Below, one piece after another: positions 1 to 8,581 of a DNA stretch of 64,000 bases (positions within the stretch are counted from its first letter, which is position 1; each line of letters opens with the position of its first letter). The notes under the pieces were generated by a model. It made no database searches. It had not been told where the DNA came from and saw only the letters and a program-made list of their open reading frames with translations. Origin of the DNA: JAWKTV01 sp041398905. GTDB lineage: Bacteria > Planctomycetota > Planctomycetia > Planctomycetales > Planctomycetaceae. The DNA is taken from assembly GCA_041398905.1 (NCBI GenBank), contig JAWKTV010000005.1:248001-312000 (forward strand), given 5' to 3'. A program made the position numbers and the translations under genes.

Positions 1-776
1 ATCCGCTCGGGTACCAGCGATGTCAGCGTCATCTCGAAGCCGTGGTCGCCGATAGTCCAGCTCATCGCCTGCTTTGAGTCGGGCAGCAGGCACGACCCGG
101 TCGCCGCGATGCGGTAGCCGAGCCCCCGCTCGACAGGCGAGTTCGAGAGGACCAGCGACGCCGACCCGTCGGCGAACAGGGCGTTGCCAATCACCCCTTC
201 ATCGTCCCAGGTGAAACGGTAGTGCAGGCTGCACATCTCGGTGGCGTTCAGCAGGACCACCGCGTTGGGTTCAGCCGCCAGCAGACCTCGTGCCGCTCGC
301 AGACCATTCATGGCGCCGTGGCAACCCATGTAACCAACGTTGATCCGCTGCACCGTCGGTCGCAGGTCGAGCGTCTCGAACAGCGAGATGTCAACGCCCG
401 GGGCATCGAAGCCGGTGCAGGAGACGGTGACGAGGTGGCTGATGTCCCGCGCACTCCGCCCCGCCGCCGCGAGTGCCCGCCGACAAGACTCCGCCGCCAG
501 CTCGGGAGCGCGGTCGGCGTACATCCGCATCCGCTCACCCGTCGATGGTCCGCGACTCTTGCCGCGGCGCAGCTCTTCACCGACCCATTCGTAAGCGATC
601 GGGTGCGGCACGCAGGTATGGCGGTTCGCGACCCCGGAACGCTTGAAGAGCATCGACGCCAGCCGATCCTGCCGACGGTCGCCGCAGACAATGTCGATGG
701 TCATCGCGAGGGCATCTTCCTGCGACATCTGATGGACCGGCAATGCGGTCCCCAAGCCTTCCAACACAGCGCTCAT
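1..776 (-). CDS. Type III polyketide synthase (chalcone/stilbene synthase-like), 3' part outside window
   Basis: Condenses an acyl-CoA starter with malonyl-CoA units to an alkylpyrone or resorcinol-type product. About 258 N-terminal residues are visible and the frame is open at the left edge. The nucleophilic cysteine lies in VTVSCTGFDAPGVD (Cys about residue 120, equivalent to plant Cys164), followed by the family signature GYMGCHGAMNGLRAA. The catalytic His and Asn would lie beyond the edge and cannot be checked. A strong GGAGGA ribosome site sits 6 bases before ATG, supporting this start. It is the last gene of a leftward run with a FAD oxidoreductase and two methyltransferases. The oxidoreductase frame enters this gene without a stop. 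Family assignment is firm; the product is unknown. Confidence 0.93.
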   Translation of the reverse strand, partial: MSAVLEGLGTALPVHQMSQEDALAMTIDIVCGDRRQDRLASMLFKRSGVANRHTCVPHPIAYEWVGEELRRGKSRGPSTGERMRMYADRAPELAAESCRRALAAAGRSARDISHLVTVSCTGFDAPGVDISLFETLDLRPTVQRINVGYMGCHGAMNGLRAARGLLAAEPNAVVLLNATEMCSLHYRFTWDDEGVIGNALFADGSASLVLSNSPVERGLGYRIAATGSCLLPDSKQAMSWTIGDHGFEMTLTSLVPER

Positions 777-2035
777 TGCGGTTCCTCCAGTGAATTTGCG
801 AACGAGCGGCCGAACCAGCCACGGACAACGACGAAGGATCGCCAGTGCCCCACGCACCAGCAGTGGATGACGGAGCCCGCGGGTCAACCAGCGACACTTC
901 CGCTGACTGCTGCGTACTCCTTCGTGATACAGACGCGACCAATCGGCCGCAGCAGCGGAGGACCACTCCCCATCGAGTCGGGCGGCAAAGCTGCCCCCGA
1001 TTCGACCACTCCGCAACGCCCAGGCGATCCCTTCGCCCGTGAACGGTTCAACGTAACCGGCGGCATCGCCGACGTACAGCATACGCTCAGCGACCGGGCT
1101 GGGCCGGTGCCTCGTGAGCGTGAGCGTCCCTTTCCAGTCCGCCACCTCCAGACCGTCGGGGACGGACGCACCGGCCGCGGTCAGAACGTCGCAGCAGACA
1201 GCCGCGATGGACGACTGCTTGAGGGCCGCGGGCGACAGCGCCGCGGCGATCGCGCGCCGACCAAGTTCGACAACCGTCGTGCCGACATAGCCGTCGCGGC
1301 TGCATGCCATGCCGATCACTCCACGATCGGCCGTGCTGTCCGTCGTCGCCAGAATCGCCCCGACGCCGACGAGTGAATCGGGCGACTGCTCTGTCGACGC
1401 GGAGTCCCCGAGCTGCTGTCCGCCGAGACCGGCGGCGACAATCACGAGCTTCGCGGTGATGCGCGACATGACATCCCCGTGCCGAAGCGTCAGATGACGG
1501 CATTTCGCCATCAGGTCCTTCCGGCCAGCATCGTCAGACGGCTGCTGAATCACCCGAGCGACGCCCGCGCGTCGCTCGGTGTGCCCAATGGACGGTTCGT
1601 CGTTGGCGACCGGATGGTACGCCTCGATGGCTGCGACGACCCCTCCACGACGGTGCAACCTGCTTGTCGTGCGGAGTTCAACAGGATTTCGTCGAGTGCC
1701 GCCCGGCTGATAGCGACCCCACCCGGCAGCGGGATCTCGGCCGTACGTCCCCCGGCTGACCAGCGGAAGCGGTCAATCTCCGGAGCACCGGTGGCTCGCA
1801 CGGCGTCCAGACAGCCCAGGTCAGCCAAGTCGGCGAGTGCTCGCGGGTTGACGCAGCCGCCACACACCTTGTACCGGGGAAACGTGGTTCGCTCGACTAG
1901 CAGTACGCCACGGCCCGCTCGGGCCGCCTCAATCGCCGCCGCACAGCCCGCTGGCCCCGCGCCAATCACAACGACGTCCCACATGCCCTGTGGCAGGCGT
2001 TCGCGGTCCGGATGCGGGGCGGGAGGTATCGGCAT
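777..2035 (-). CDS. NAD(P)/FAD-dependent oxidoreductase (geranylgeranyl-reductase-like), frameshifted
   Basis: Flavoprotein of the geranylgeranyl reductase/hydroxylase group. The N-terminus carries the dinucleotide-binding motif VVIGAGPAGCAAAIEAARAG and then RYKVCGGCVNPRAL. The first frame is lost near 1610-1650. The protein resumes in another frame and carries the second FAD motif LYVGDAAGYVEPFTGEGIAW near 1021-1079, with an ordinary C-terminal region after it. That second frame has no stop before the polyketide synthase ATG and is in phase with it, so either a second indel hides an ATGA overlap stop or the two genes are fused. In phenolic-lipid clusters such a flavoprotein oxidises the polyketide ring; that role here is inferred from context. 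Confidence 0.8.
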
Positions 2036-2135
2036 GACGCTGCTGGAGGCGGGGGTGAGGTCGCATGAACTCGTCTGTCGGGCCGGTGGCTGCTTGCCCC
2101 CGGCTCCGAGTCCGTTGGTCGATTGAGCTGGGCCT

Positions 2136-2892
2136 TCACACGTCCGGCTTCGCCTCCCCTGTCGGGGCTGACGGCGCCTTCCGCCACGTTAGCAGAAGCC
2201 GGGCGGGGAAGCAGGTGCGAATCTTTGCCCCGTGCAGGCCCGCCTGCTCGGCCAGTGCTTGCAGTTCATCGGTGCGAAACGCGGCTCGCACGGAGAGCGG
2301 GCCATCCTTATGAACCAGCGGCGAGCGGCTGAGGAGCCGCCCCCCCCCACCATGCGAGTCCATAACCCCAGCCGCTGCGAACGAGGTCGCTGATGACCAC
2401 GAGCTGCCGCGCCTGTCGACCGGCCGACGCCAGCAGCCGGCCAGCGTCTTCATTCGACAGATGGTGCATGAACAGCGAGCTGTAGAAAACGTCAATCCCC
2501 GCGGGCAGCTCCGCCCCAAGCAGGTCGCGGGACTTGAAGCTGACGTCGAGTGCGGTTTCCTCGGCCCGCTTGCGGGCGAACCGCAGCGCCTGTTCACTGA
2601 GGTCATACCCGATCACCCGCACCGGCCAGCCGGCCTGATGCGCAAGTTGAGCCAACTCGATCGCGATGTCGCCACCGCCGCAGGCGAGATCACCAACCAC
2701 GAGCGGATGGTCGACTGGCTTTTTGAGCTCGCGGGTGATCGCGCGCCAGATGTGATTCACCGTGCGACTGATCGCGTTCACACGACGCAGGCCGACGAGC
2801 GCCGCGCGATGCAGTTCGGGATCGAGTCCCGGTTCGTCCATCCACTCGGGTTGGCGGTTGCGTTCGCTCAGGTCGGGACCGAAGAGGTGCAT
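2136..2892 (-). CDS. Class I SAM-dependent methyltransferase of the type III PKS cluster, frameshifted
   Basis: Rossmann-fold methyltransferase of about 250 residues. The SAM-binding motif I is visible as VVGDLACGGGDIAIELAQLA, followed by the acidic strand-2 end VIGYDLSEQALRFA and the motif IDVFYSSLFMHHLSNED. The start chosen is the ATG of MHLFGPDLSERN, because upstream codons overlap the preceding gene. The frame breaks in a run of nine C at 2340-2348, and the C-terminal 70 residues (LSVRAAFRTDELQALAEQAG and on) continue in another frame to the stop. It lies 74 bp behind the next methyltransferase and 100 bp ahead of the flavoprotein. O- or C-methylation of the polyketide product is an inference. 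Confidence 0.82.
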
Positions 2893-2966
2893 AGTGCGGT
2901 GTGCGGTGAAGGGCGAAAATCGCGTCGCGGCGGGCAGTCGGTCGTTGGGGGCATTGGGGTTGTTGG

Positions 2967-3815
2967 CTATACGGGCTTCTCCAGGACGTAGAAACCATAC
3001 CGCATCGCGCCGTTGCGATAGGCTGCGAGAATACGCGCCAGCGTAACCGCAAAGATGCGATTCCCATTTGAGCGATCGAACAGCATTTTCCAGTACCGGG
3101 GCGAGGTGCCCAGCTTCCAGCCGAGCCGGCGGGCACACAAGCTCCAAGTCCGCTTGACCTGCTGGCTCCAGTCCTCTTCCTTCCGCACGACGAAGCCGGC
3201 TGCTTCCATCATTTGGCGGTACTCGCCAGCCGACCCCATCCCCACCAGTCGACCCTCTCTGCAAATTGGTTCCAGCAGATGTTTCACCCGCCAGCCCGTC
3301 GGGTTGACCTCGGTCATCCAGACCGCCATCGAGAGCCGTCCGCCCGGCTTAAGCACGCGGTACGCCTCCGCGAGAAACTTCTCCTTCGAGGGCATGTGCG
3401 TGAAGCACTCGATCGCAATCGCGGCGTCCATGCTGGCGTCGGCCAGACCGTTGACTTCCCATGAGCAGAGCCGGTACTCCAACTGGTCCGACCGTCGCTC
3501 GGGAGCGGTCGCGTACTTCCATTGCGCCTCGGAAACGGTGTACCCGGTGACGCGCACGCCGTACTCGCTGGCCATGAAGCGAGAGGTGCCACCGTAACCG
3601 CAGCCGATGTCGACGACATGGTCGCCCGCCTTGAGACAGGCCGCATCCGTCACGGTTCGCATCAACTGCGTGGTCGCGACCTCCGGCGACTCGCGGCCGG
3701 TGCGCCACAAGCCGTGATGCAGATGCTCGCCCCAGATGTCGCGATACGGATCATCAAGGTCGTCATAGTGCCGCCCGACACGACTGGCGTCCGGAACTTC
3801 GCGGGGAACGATCAT
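2967..3815 (-). CDS. SAM-dependent methyltransferase, tocopherol methyltransferase/cyclopropane-synthase-like
   Basis: About 282 residues starting MIVPREVPDASRVG. An open frame extends further upstream but has no plausible start context. The N-terminus HYDDLDDPYRDIWGEHLHHG resembles gamma-tocopherol and sterol methyltransferases. Motif I is VVDIGCGYGGTSRFMA, and motifs II/III fit IECFTHMPSKEKFLAEAYRV and LKPGGRLSMAVW. These enzymes methylate prenyl-quinone rings or lipids. It is the first gene of the leftward polyketide cluster, so a ring methylation of a phenolic or quinone lipid is a reasonable guess. There is no frameshift and no sign of transfer. Confidence 0.85.
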   Translation of the reverse strand: MIVPREVPDASRVGRHYDDLDDPYRDIWGEHLHHGLWRTGRESPEVATTQLMRTVTDAACLKAGDHVVDIGCGYGGTSRFMASEYGVRVTGYTVSEAQWKYATAPERRSDQLEYRLCSWEVNGLADASMDAAIAIECFTHMPSKEKFLAEAYRVLKPGGRLSMAVWMTEVNPTGWRVKHLLEPICREGRLVGMGSAGEYRQMMEAAGFVVRKEEDWSQQVKRTWSLCARRLGWKLGTSPRYWKMLFDRSNGNRIFAVTLARILAAYRNGAMRYGFYVLEKPV

Positions 3816-4177
3816 CAAGGCAGAAGCGGTGAGCGTGGGGGATCGGTATCGCGAGGAGTGATACGCTTTGCCACATGACACCGCAACCAAGCGGGAGGCG
3901 CTCGAGCCGCACGACGGCAGGCACGGTTCGCGTACATCCCGGTGCGGATCGTGTTTGTAACCTCATTCTCATCGCGTCATCATGATCCATGTTTGAGTCA
4001 TCAGGTTCGGTCGCAGGCGGGTGAGTCCGTCACCACTCGCCTTGGGGAGGTGTACAAGTTCCTGATTGATGATGTTGACGAACGTAGCCGAAGCGGTCGG
4101 CTGCGGTGCCCATTGAAGCCCGTTGCGAAGGCTCGCAGCCTGCGTGACGAACAGCCAGCCGGTCCGCCAGCACTCCC
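3816..4177. other. Divergent intergenic region
   Basis: About 360 bp between the leftward polyketide cluster and the rightward PrsW-type gene. It should hold promoters for both. I see no convincing coding frame, repeat or RNA motif. Confidence 0.5.
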
Positions 4178-5791
4178 ATGTCGATCCGCTTCCAATGCCC
4201 CGGCTGCGACAACACGTTGAAGGTCCCGGAGCGACTGGCGGGGCGGAAAGGCAAGTGCCCAGCCTGCGGGGCGGAAGTCTCGGTGCCCGACCTCGCGACC
4301 GCGTTTGAAGCGGAACTGGCCGCCTTTGCCGATCCCCCCGCGGAAGCAGCCCCGTTCTCCTCCGCGGCCGCCCCGCCGTCGGCCGCGAACCGCGCGGCTG
4401 ACGACGAACCATTCACCGAGACCGCGGACTCCAGCGAGCCGGGCGATGCGGCCTGGCCCGAAGACGACTTCGATTCATCGGCATCACGACGCGGCGGCGC
4501 GGCCGACCCGGACGGCGATTTTTTGAGCGCGCTCGACGATCCTGATTTGAATCACGAGGAGAATCTGGCCGGTCGAGTCGACGCCGGCGATGGCCCAACG
4601 TACGACATCGCCGACGGCGGCAAACCCGCGCGACGCAAGAGTGAGTTTGCCGCGGAGGGACTGCCGCCGCGGCTCCCCTCGCAGCGTAAGAAAAAAGCCA
4701 GGCCGAAGACCTTTCAAGCCGCGCAGGATGATGGCGAGCCGAAGCCCAGCCGGCGGCGGATGCGGTCGGAGTTCGCCCCGGTGGCGGCCGGCCCAGCCAC
4801 CGGGCGGGATCACCTGTTCTGGCTGTTCGCGCTGGCGCTCATTCCGTTGGCGATCTCGATCGTGCTGCCGGAGCCGGAACCGGTCGCACGCATCGAGGAG
4901 ATCGCGGAACAACTCGAAGACATCGACGCCGAAAATGTCGACGCGATGACCCGAGAGGACTTCATGGAGCGGCTGGAAGACAAGCGGTTTCCGGGTGCCC
5001 TGCTCGCCTACGACTCTTGGCTGCACTGGGCGTTCGCGGTCGCCGCGGCCGTCGTCTTTCTGGGCGTGCTGATTTCCATTTCGGGCCAGTCCGTTTCGAC
5101 AGCGAACCTGCTGACGCCGGGCGTTGTCACCGGCACCATGGGGATCCTGCTGCTGCTGGGGTTTCAGTGGATCGCACTCTGGAGCAACGCCATCTGGCTC
5201 CGCGGCCGGGGTATTGTGATTCTGATTTTCCTCCTCGTGAAGTTCATAGGCTTCTCGTACTACTGCGCACTCAATCCGGAGAACGGGTTCCTGCTGAGCT
5301 TTATGGGCTTTACCTGTGCCGTCGGTCTGTGTGAGGAACTGGTCAAAGCGATTCCGGTCGTCTGGTACATCCACTCGCCGCAGGCGAACTGGAGGGGGGC
5401 GATGCTCGTTGGCATGGCCAGCGGCATCGGCTTCGGTATCTCGGAAGGGATCATGTACTCGTCCGATTTCTACAACGGCTATGCCGGCGGAATGATCTAT
5501 CTCGTGCGGTTCGCCTCCTGCGTCAATCTGCACGCCGTCTGGTCAGGAGCGGTCGCGCTCATCATGTTTAGCGACCAGTCCTACACGACCGATGTCGATT
5601 GGGAGGGTGCGCTGATGTTCGTTGTGAAGTATCTGGGCATCGCGATGATCCTGCATGGCCTGTACGACACCCTACTCAAGAAAGAACTCGAACTGGGGGC
5701 GCTCCTGGTCGCCGGGCTGAGCTGGGCCTGGCTGGCGTGGCTGTTTTATCGGCGCCGCGCAGATGGCGACGCCCTGCGATATTCGACATAA
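4178..5791 (+). CDS. PrsW-family intramembrane metalloprotease with N-terminal zinc ribbon
   Basis: 537 residues. Residues 1-40 form a zinc ribbon with two CxxC pairs (FQCPGCDNTLKVP and GKCPACGAEVSVP), common in planctomycete membrane proteins. A low-complexity acidic linker of about 170 residues follows, then about eight hydrophobic segments. PrsW hallmarks are present: the glutamate pair in GLCEELVKAIPVVWYI, the loop GMASGIGFGISEGIMY, and the histidine in CVNLHAVWSGAVALIM. In Bacillus, PrsW performs site-1 cleavage of the anti-sigma factor RsiW; the substrate here is unknown. It stands alone, with a TPR gene about 320 bp downstream. Fold and catalytic residues are clear; role is inferred. 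Confidence 0.85.
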   Translation: MSIRFQCPGCDNTLKVPERLAGRKGKCPACGAEVSVPDLATAFEAELAAFADPPAEAAPFSSAAAPPSAANRAADDEPFTETADSSEPGDAAWPEDDFDSSASRRGGAADPDGDFLSALDDPDLNHEENLAGRVDAGDGPTYDIADGGKPARRKSEFAAEGLPPRLPSQRKKKARPKTFQAAQDDGEPKPSRRRMRSEFAPVAAGPATGRDHLFWLFALALIPLAISIVLPEPEPVARIEEIAEQLEDIDAENVDAMTREDFMERLEDKRFPGALLAYDSWLHWAFAVAAAVVFLGVLISISGQSVSTANLLTPGVVTGTMGILLLLGFQWIALWSNAIWLRGRGIVILIFLLVKFIGFSYYCALNPENGFLLSFMGFTCAVGLCEELVKAIPVVWYIHSPQANWRGAMLVGMASGIGFGISEGIMYSSDFYNGYAGGMIYLVRFASCVNLHAVWSGAVALIMFSDQSYTTDVDWEGALMFVVKYLGIAMILHGLYDTLLKKELELGALLVAGLSWAWLAWLFYRRRADGDALRYST

Positions 5792-6110
5792 GACCCTCGC
5801 CGAGAGGGGGGCCGCAGTGTCTCGGTCCGCCGACCCGCAGTGGAATCGCCACAACCGAAACGCTGGCTGAGTCCGGATGCGAGAATCCGTCCTCCAGGCA
5901 GTCCCAACAGCACTGGCGAACCCTTACACTGCGATGCCAACTGTTCTGGTACGGCTCTCGTTGTTCGGCAGGCTTGGTCGACGCGCGGTCCGTTCCGGCT
6001 GTTCCCGCGTAGCTTGGCCGCGACCAGCGGCGGCGATCTGCCGTGGCGATCGTGCCCCTCAATTGCCGCACCCGCCCTTTCAACTCAATCCCCCTCACCA
6101 GTGTAGAACG
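5792..6110. other. Intergenic region upstream of the TPR gene
   Basis: About 320 bp. The TPR frame is open upstream of its ATG here, but the encoded residues are low-complexity and unlike the gene, so I treat it as leader. No terminator or repeat recognised. Confidence 0.4.
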
Positions 6111-7349
6111 ATGCCCAAGTCGCTGGATGAACTCTATTCGGATGCCCAGGCGGCGATTTTCGATGCCGATGCGGCGAGTGTCCGTAGGCTGCTGAAGAGC
6201 ATGCAGAAGCAGGCGCCCGACGATCCGCTCACCATTGAAGTCGCCGGCGACCTGGCGTGTCTGCAGGACGACTTCGACGAGGGGATCGAACAGTTTCTCC
6301 GGCTCGAAGCGATGCTCGACAACCCGCGAGCGCAGGGCATGGGTAAGCTCAGCCGTGCGATGGTGATCGAGTCACAGGGGGACCACATCACCGCCTATGA
6401 CCTGTACGCCGAAGCGTCGGGACTGCTCGAAGCCGCGCAAGAGTGGCTGAATTGGGGCACCGCGATGGGCCGGCTTGGCAGCCTCCAGCAGGAGTTCGGT
6501 GAGCTCAGTGAGGCGACCGAGACGTTTCAGGAGTTGCTCAACCGTCTCGATGACCTTGACGATGAGGACGAGTACGGGCATCTGCTGGCGCTCGCCAACT
6601 ACAGCTACGGCGTGCTCCTCAGACAGATTGGCGAGCTGGATCACGCCGAAGCGGTGCTCCGGGAGGCCCTGCGCATGTACATCGAGATCGAGGATGTGCA
6701 GCAGGCGGCCGTCTGCCTTGATGCCCTTGGTGTCATTGAACAGGTCCGCGGCAACTACGACGAGGCCGAGAAACTGCATCTTGAATCGCTGGAGATTCAC
6801 ACCGATCTCGAGTGGAACTCCGGGCTGTCCCTCAATTACGGCAACCTCACCATGCTGAACCTGAATCGTGGAGATCTCGATCAGGCTGAGCAATACGCTC
6901 GCAAGGCCTACGCGATCGATCAGGCGGATGGCAATCGCAATGGCGAGGCCCATTTTCATCTGCTGCTGGGGCAGATCGAGTCGGAGCGGAAGAACTTCGA
7001 TGAGGCCGAGCAATCCTTCCAGCGGGCGGTCGCGCTCTACGAGGAGGTGGGTGACGCCGAGGATATGGCCAGCGTCTACAGCCAGATCGGGGTTCTCTAT
7101 CGACTCACCAACCGCCTGGACGAAGCCGAAGAGTACCTGCAAAAGGCGTCGCAGCTCGCGGAGGAAATGGACCACGCCGACGGCATGGCCGCTGTCACGC
7201 ACGAACATGGCCTGCTCCGCGCGGCGCAGGGCCGCCGGGATGAAGCGGTCGAACTGTTTCGGCAGGCGATTGAACGATACCGCGCACTGGAAGCGGAGGC
7301 GCGCATCGAAGAGATTGAACGTGACCTCGCGGCTCTGGAATCGGCTTGA
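6111..7349 (+). CDS. Tetratricopeptide repeat protein
   Basis: 412 residues from the ATG of MPKSLDELYSDAQAAI. Nearly the whole protein is TPR helices of about 40-residue spacing, close to the TPR_12 (kinesin light chain-like) type. Examples are GNYDEAEKLHLESLEIHTDL, GDLDQAEQYARKAYAIDQAD, NFDEAEQSFQRAVALYEEVG and NRLDEAEEYLQKASQLAEEM. There is no signal peptide or membrane segment, so a cytoplasmic scaffold is likely. The PLD-like gene starts 86 bp downstream on the same strand, so co-transcription is possible. Partners cannot be read from the sequence. Confidence 0.88.
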   Translation: MPKSLDELYSDAQAAIFDADAASVRRLLKSMQKQAPDDPLTIEVAGDLACLQDDFDEGIEQFLRLEAMLDNPRAQGMGKLSRAMVIESQGDHITAYDLYAEASGLLEAAQEWLNWGTAMGRLGSLQQEFGELSEATETFQELLNRLDDLDDEDEYGHLLALANYSYGVLLRQIGELDHAEAVLREALRMYIEIEDVQQAAVCLDALGVIEQVRGNYDEAEKLHLESLEIHTDLEWNSGLSLNYGNLTMLNLNRGDLDQAEQYARKAYAIDQADGNRNGEAHFHLLLGQIESERKNFDEAEQSFQRAVALYEEVGDAEDMASVYSQIGVLYRLTNRLDEAEEYLQKASQLAEEMDHADGMAAVTHEHGLLRAAQGRRDEAVELFRQAIERYRALEAEARIEEIERDLAALESA

Positions 7350-7435
7350 CCGCGGCAGCCTCGCCGGGGCGTGTCGCGAGTGTACGGATTCCAGTGACTC
7401 CGTCACGACATCGTACTATTGGCAGGGTAACCCGC

Positions 7436-8128
7436 ATGACGACTGACGAACTCACGACGCTCTTGCGCGCGACGCTGGACGACCTCAAGCTGTCGCGGAG
7501 TGAGCGACAGGCGATCTCCGCCGTGCTTGCCGATGTTCAGCCGACGTCAGCGGATCTCGGCCGGTATCGTGCCGTCGCATTCGACCTCGCCCGCGGCGCA
7601 GTTGCAGGGAGTCACTCGCCGCGCGTACTGCTCGACTGGCTGGAAGAAGTGATTCGCGTGCTGCAGCCGCCGGCGTCCAACGACCAGGCGGCGGAGCGTC
7701 CGGAGGTCTGGTTCTCGCCCGGCGACGACTGCCGCAACCGCATCATTGGGCTGCTCAGGCAGGCGCGGTCCAGCGTCAACCTGTGCGTCTTCACCATTAC
7801 TGACGATCTCATCAGCAATGCGATTCTCGACACCCACCGCCGAGGTGTGCGGCTCCGCATCATGTCCGACAACGACAAGGCGAGCGACCTGGGGTCGGAC
7901 CTGCTGAAGTTCGAGCGTGCCGGTATTCCGGTGCGATTCGACCGCGGACAGCATCACATGCATCACAAGTTCGCGATCTTCGACGACGAAGCGGTTGTCA
8001 CCGGCAGCTACAACTGGACCGTGGGCGCCGCGCTCGACAACGAAGAACATATCGTCGTGTTGCACGACACCGAACTCGTGGCTCGATTTCTGTCGGAGTT
8101 CGAGAAGCTGTGGCGCGAATTTGGCTGA
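7436..8128 (+). CDS. Phospholipase D-like domain protein (single HKD motif)
   Basis: 230 residues. The first half is a helical region without known motifs. The second half is a PLD-like domain: VWFSPGDDCRNRIIGLLRQA, SVNLCVFTITDDLISNAI, then the HKD motif HMHHKFAIFDDEAVVTGSYN (His, Lys and Asp in HxKxxxxD). PLD enzymes need two HKD motifs, so a one-motif protein should dimerise, as in the Nuc-type endonucleases. It could be a nuclease or a phosphodiesterase; the arrangement FTITDDLISNAI before the HKD resembles Nuc-like nucleases. No signal peptide. It follows the TPR gene in the same direction. Confidence 0.82.
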   Translation: MTTDELTTLLRATLDDLKLSRSERQAISAVLADVQPTSADLGRYRAVAFDLARGAVAGSHSPRVLLDWLEEVIRVLQPPASNDQAAERPEVWFSPGDDCRNRIIGLLRQARSSVNLCVFTITDDLISNAILDTHRRGVRLRIMSDNDKASDLGSDLLKFERAGIPVRFDRGQHHMHHKFAIFDDEAVVTGSYNWTVGAALDNEEHIVVLHDTELVARFLSEFEKLWREFG

Positions 8129-8208
8129 CGCCAATCAGCAGCAGCCGCCAACGCAGCCTAACTAAAGCCAGGTGATCCTCACGTCACCGCGTGCCGCTGA
8201 CGTTCCCG

Positions 8209-8493
8209 CTACAGCAGCATCTCAAGTCCCTCGACTTCCTGCAGTGCACGGTAGATGTCCAGCACCTGCTCGGCGGATTCCACGGCCGGCTCGACGGTCA
8301 CGGCCGTGTGCCGTCCGCTGCTGGTCGTCCGGGTGGAAAACGCAGGCTCGCTGCCGCTGGGCAACTGCGACCGCACCGCCGCCAGCACCCGACCCGGGAA
8401 GTGATCTTCCGCATGGCCAATCGCCTTGAACGTATACAGACCAGGAAACTGGTGCGTCGACTGCAGAAGTTCCAGCGCGGGGAGTGAAAACAT
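8209..8493 (-). CDS. DUF493 (YbeD-like) family small protein
   Basis: 94 residues starting MFSLPALELLQSTHQFPG. The family signature is FPGLYTFKAIGHAEDHFPGR, followed by a segment matching the DUF493 beta-alpha-beta fold (SSGRHTAVTVEPAVESAEQV). E. coli YbeD has the same size and an ACT-like fold; it is proposed to bind a small ligand but has no settled function. It is convergent with the PLD-like gene and lies about 90 bp downstream of sppA on the same strand. Confidence 0.8.
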   Translation of the reverse strand: MFSLPALELLQSTHQFPGLYTFKAIGHAEDHFPGRVLAAVRSQLPSGSEPAFSTRTTSSGRHTAVTVEPAVESAEQVLDIYRALQEVEGLEMLL

Positions 8494-8581
8494 CGAAGCA
8501 ATCGCCCTGTTCTTGAAGTCTGTGCCGGCCCGCCGCGGGCCGGCACATCGATCAACCTGTCCGGTCAAACGGTCCGATTTA

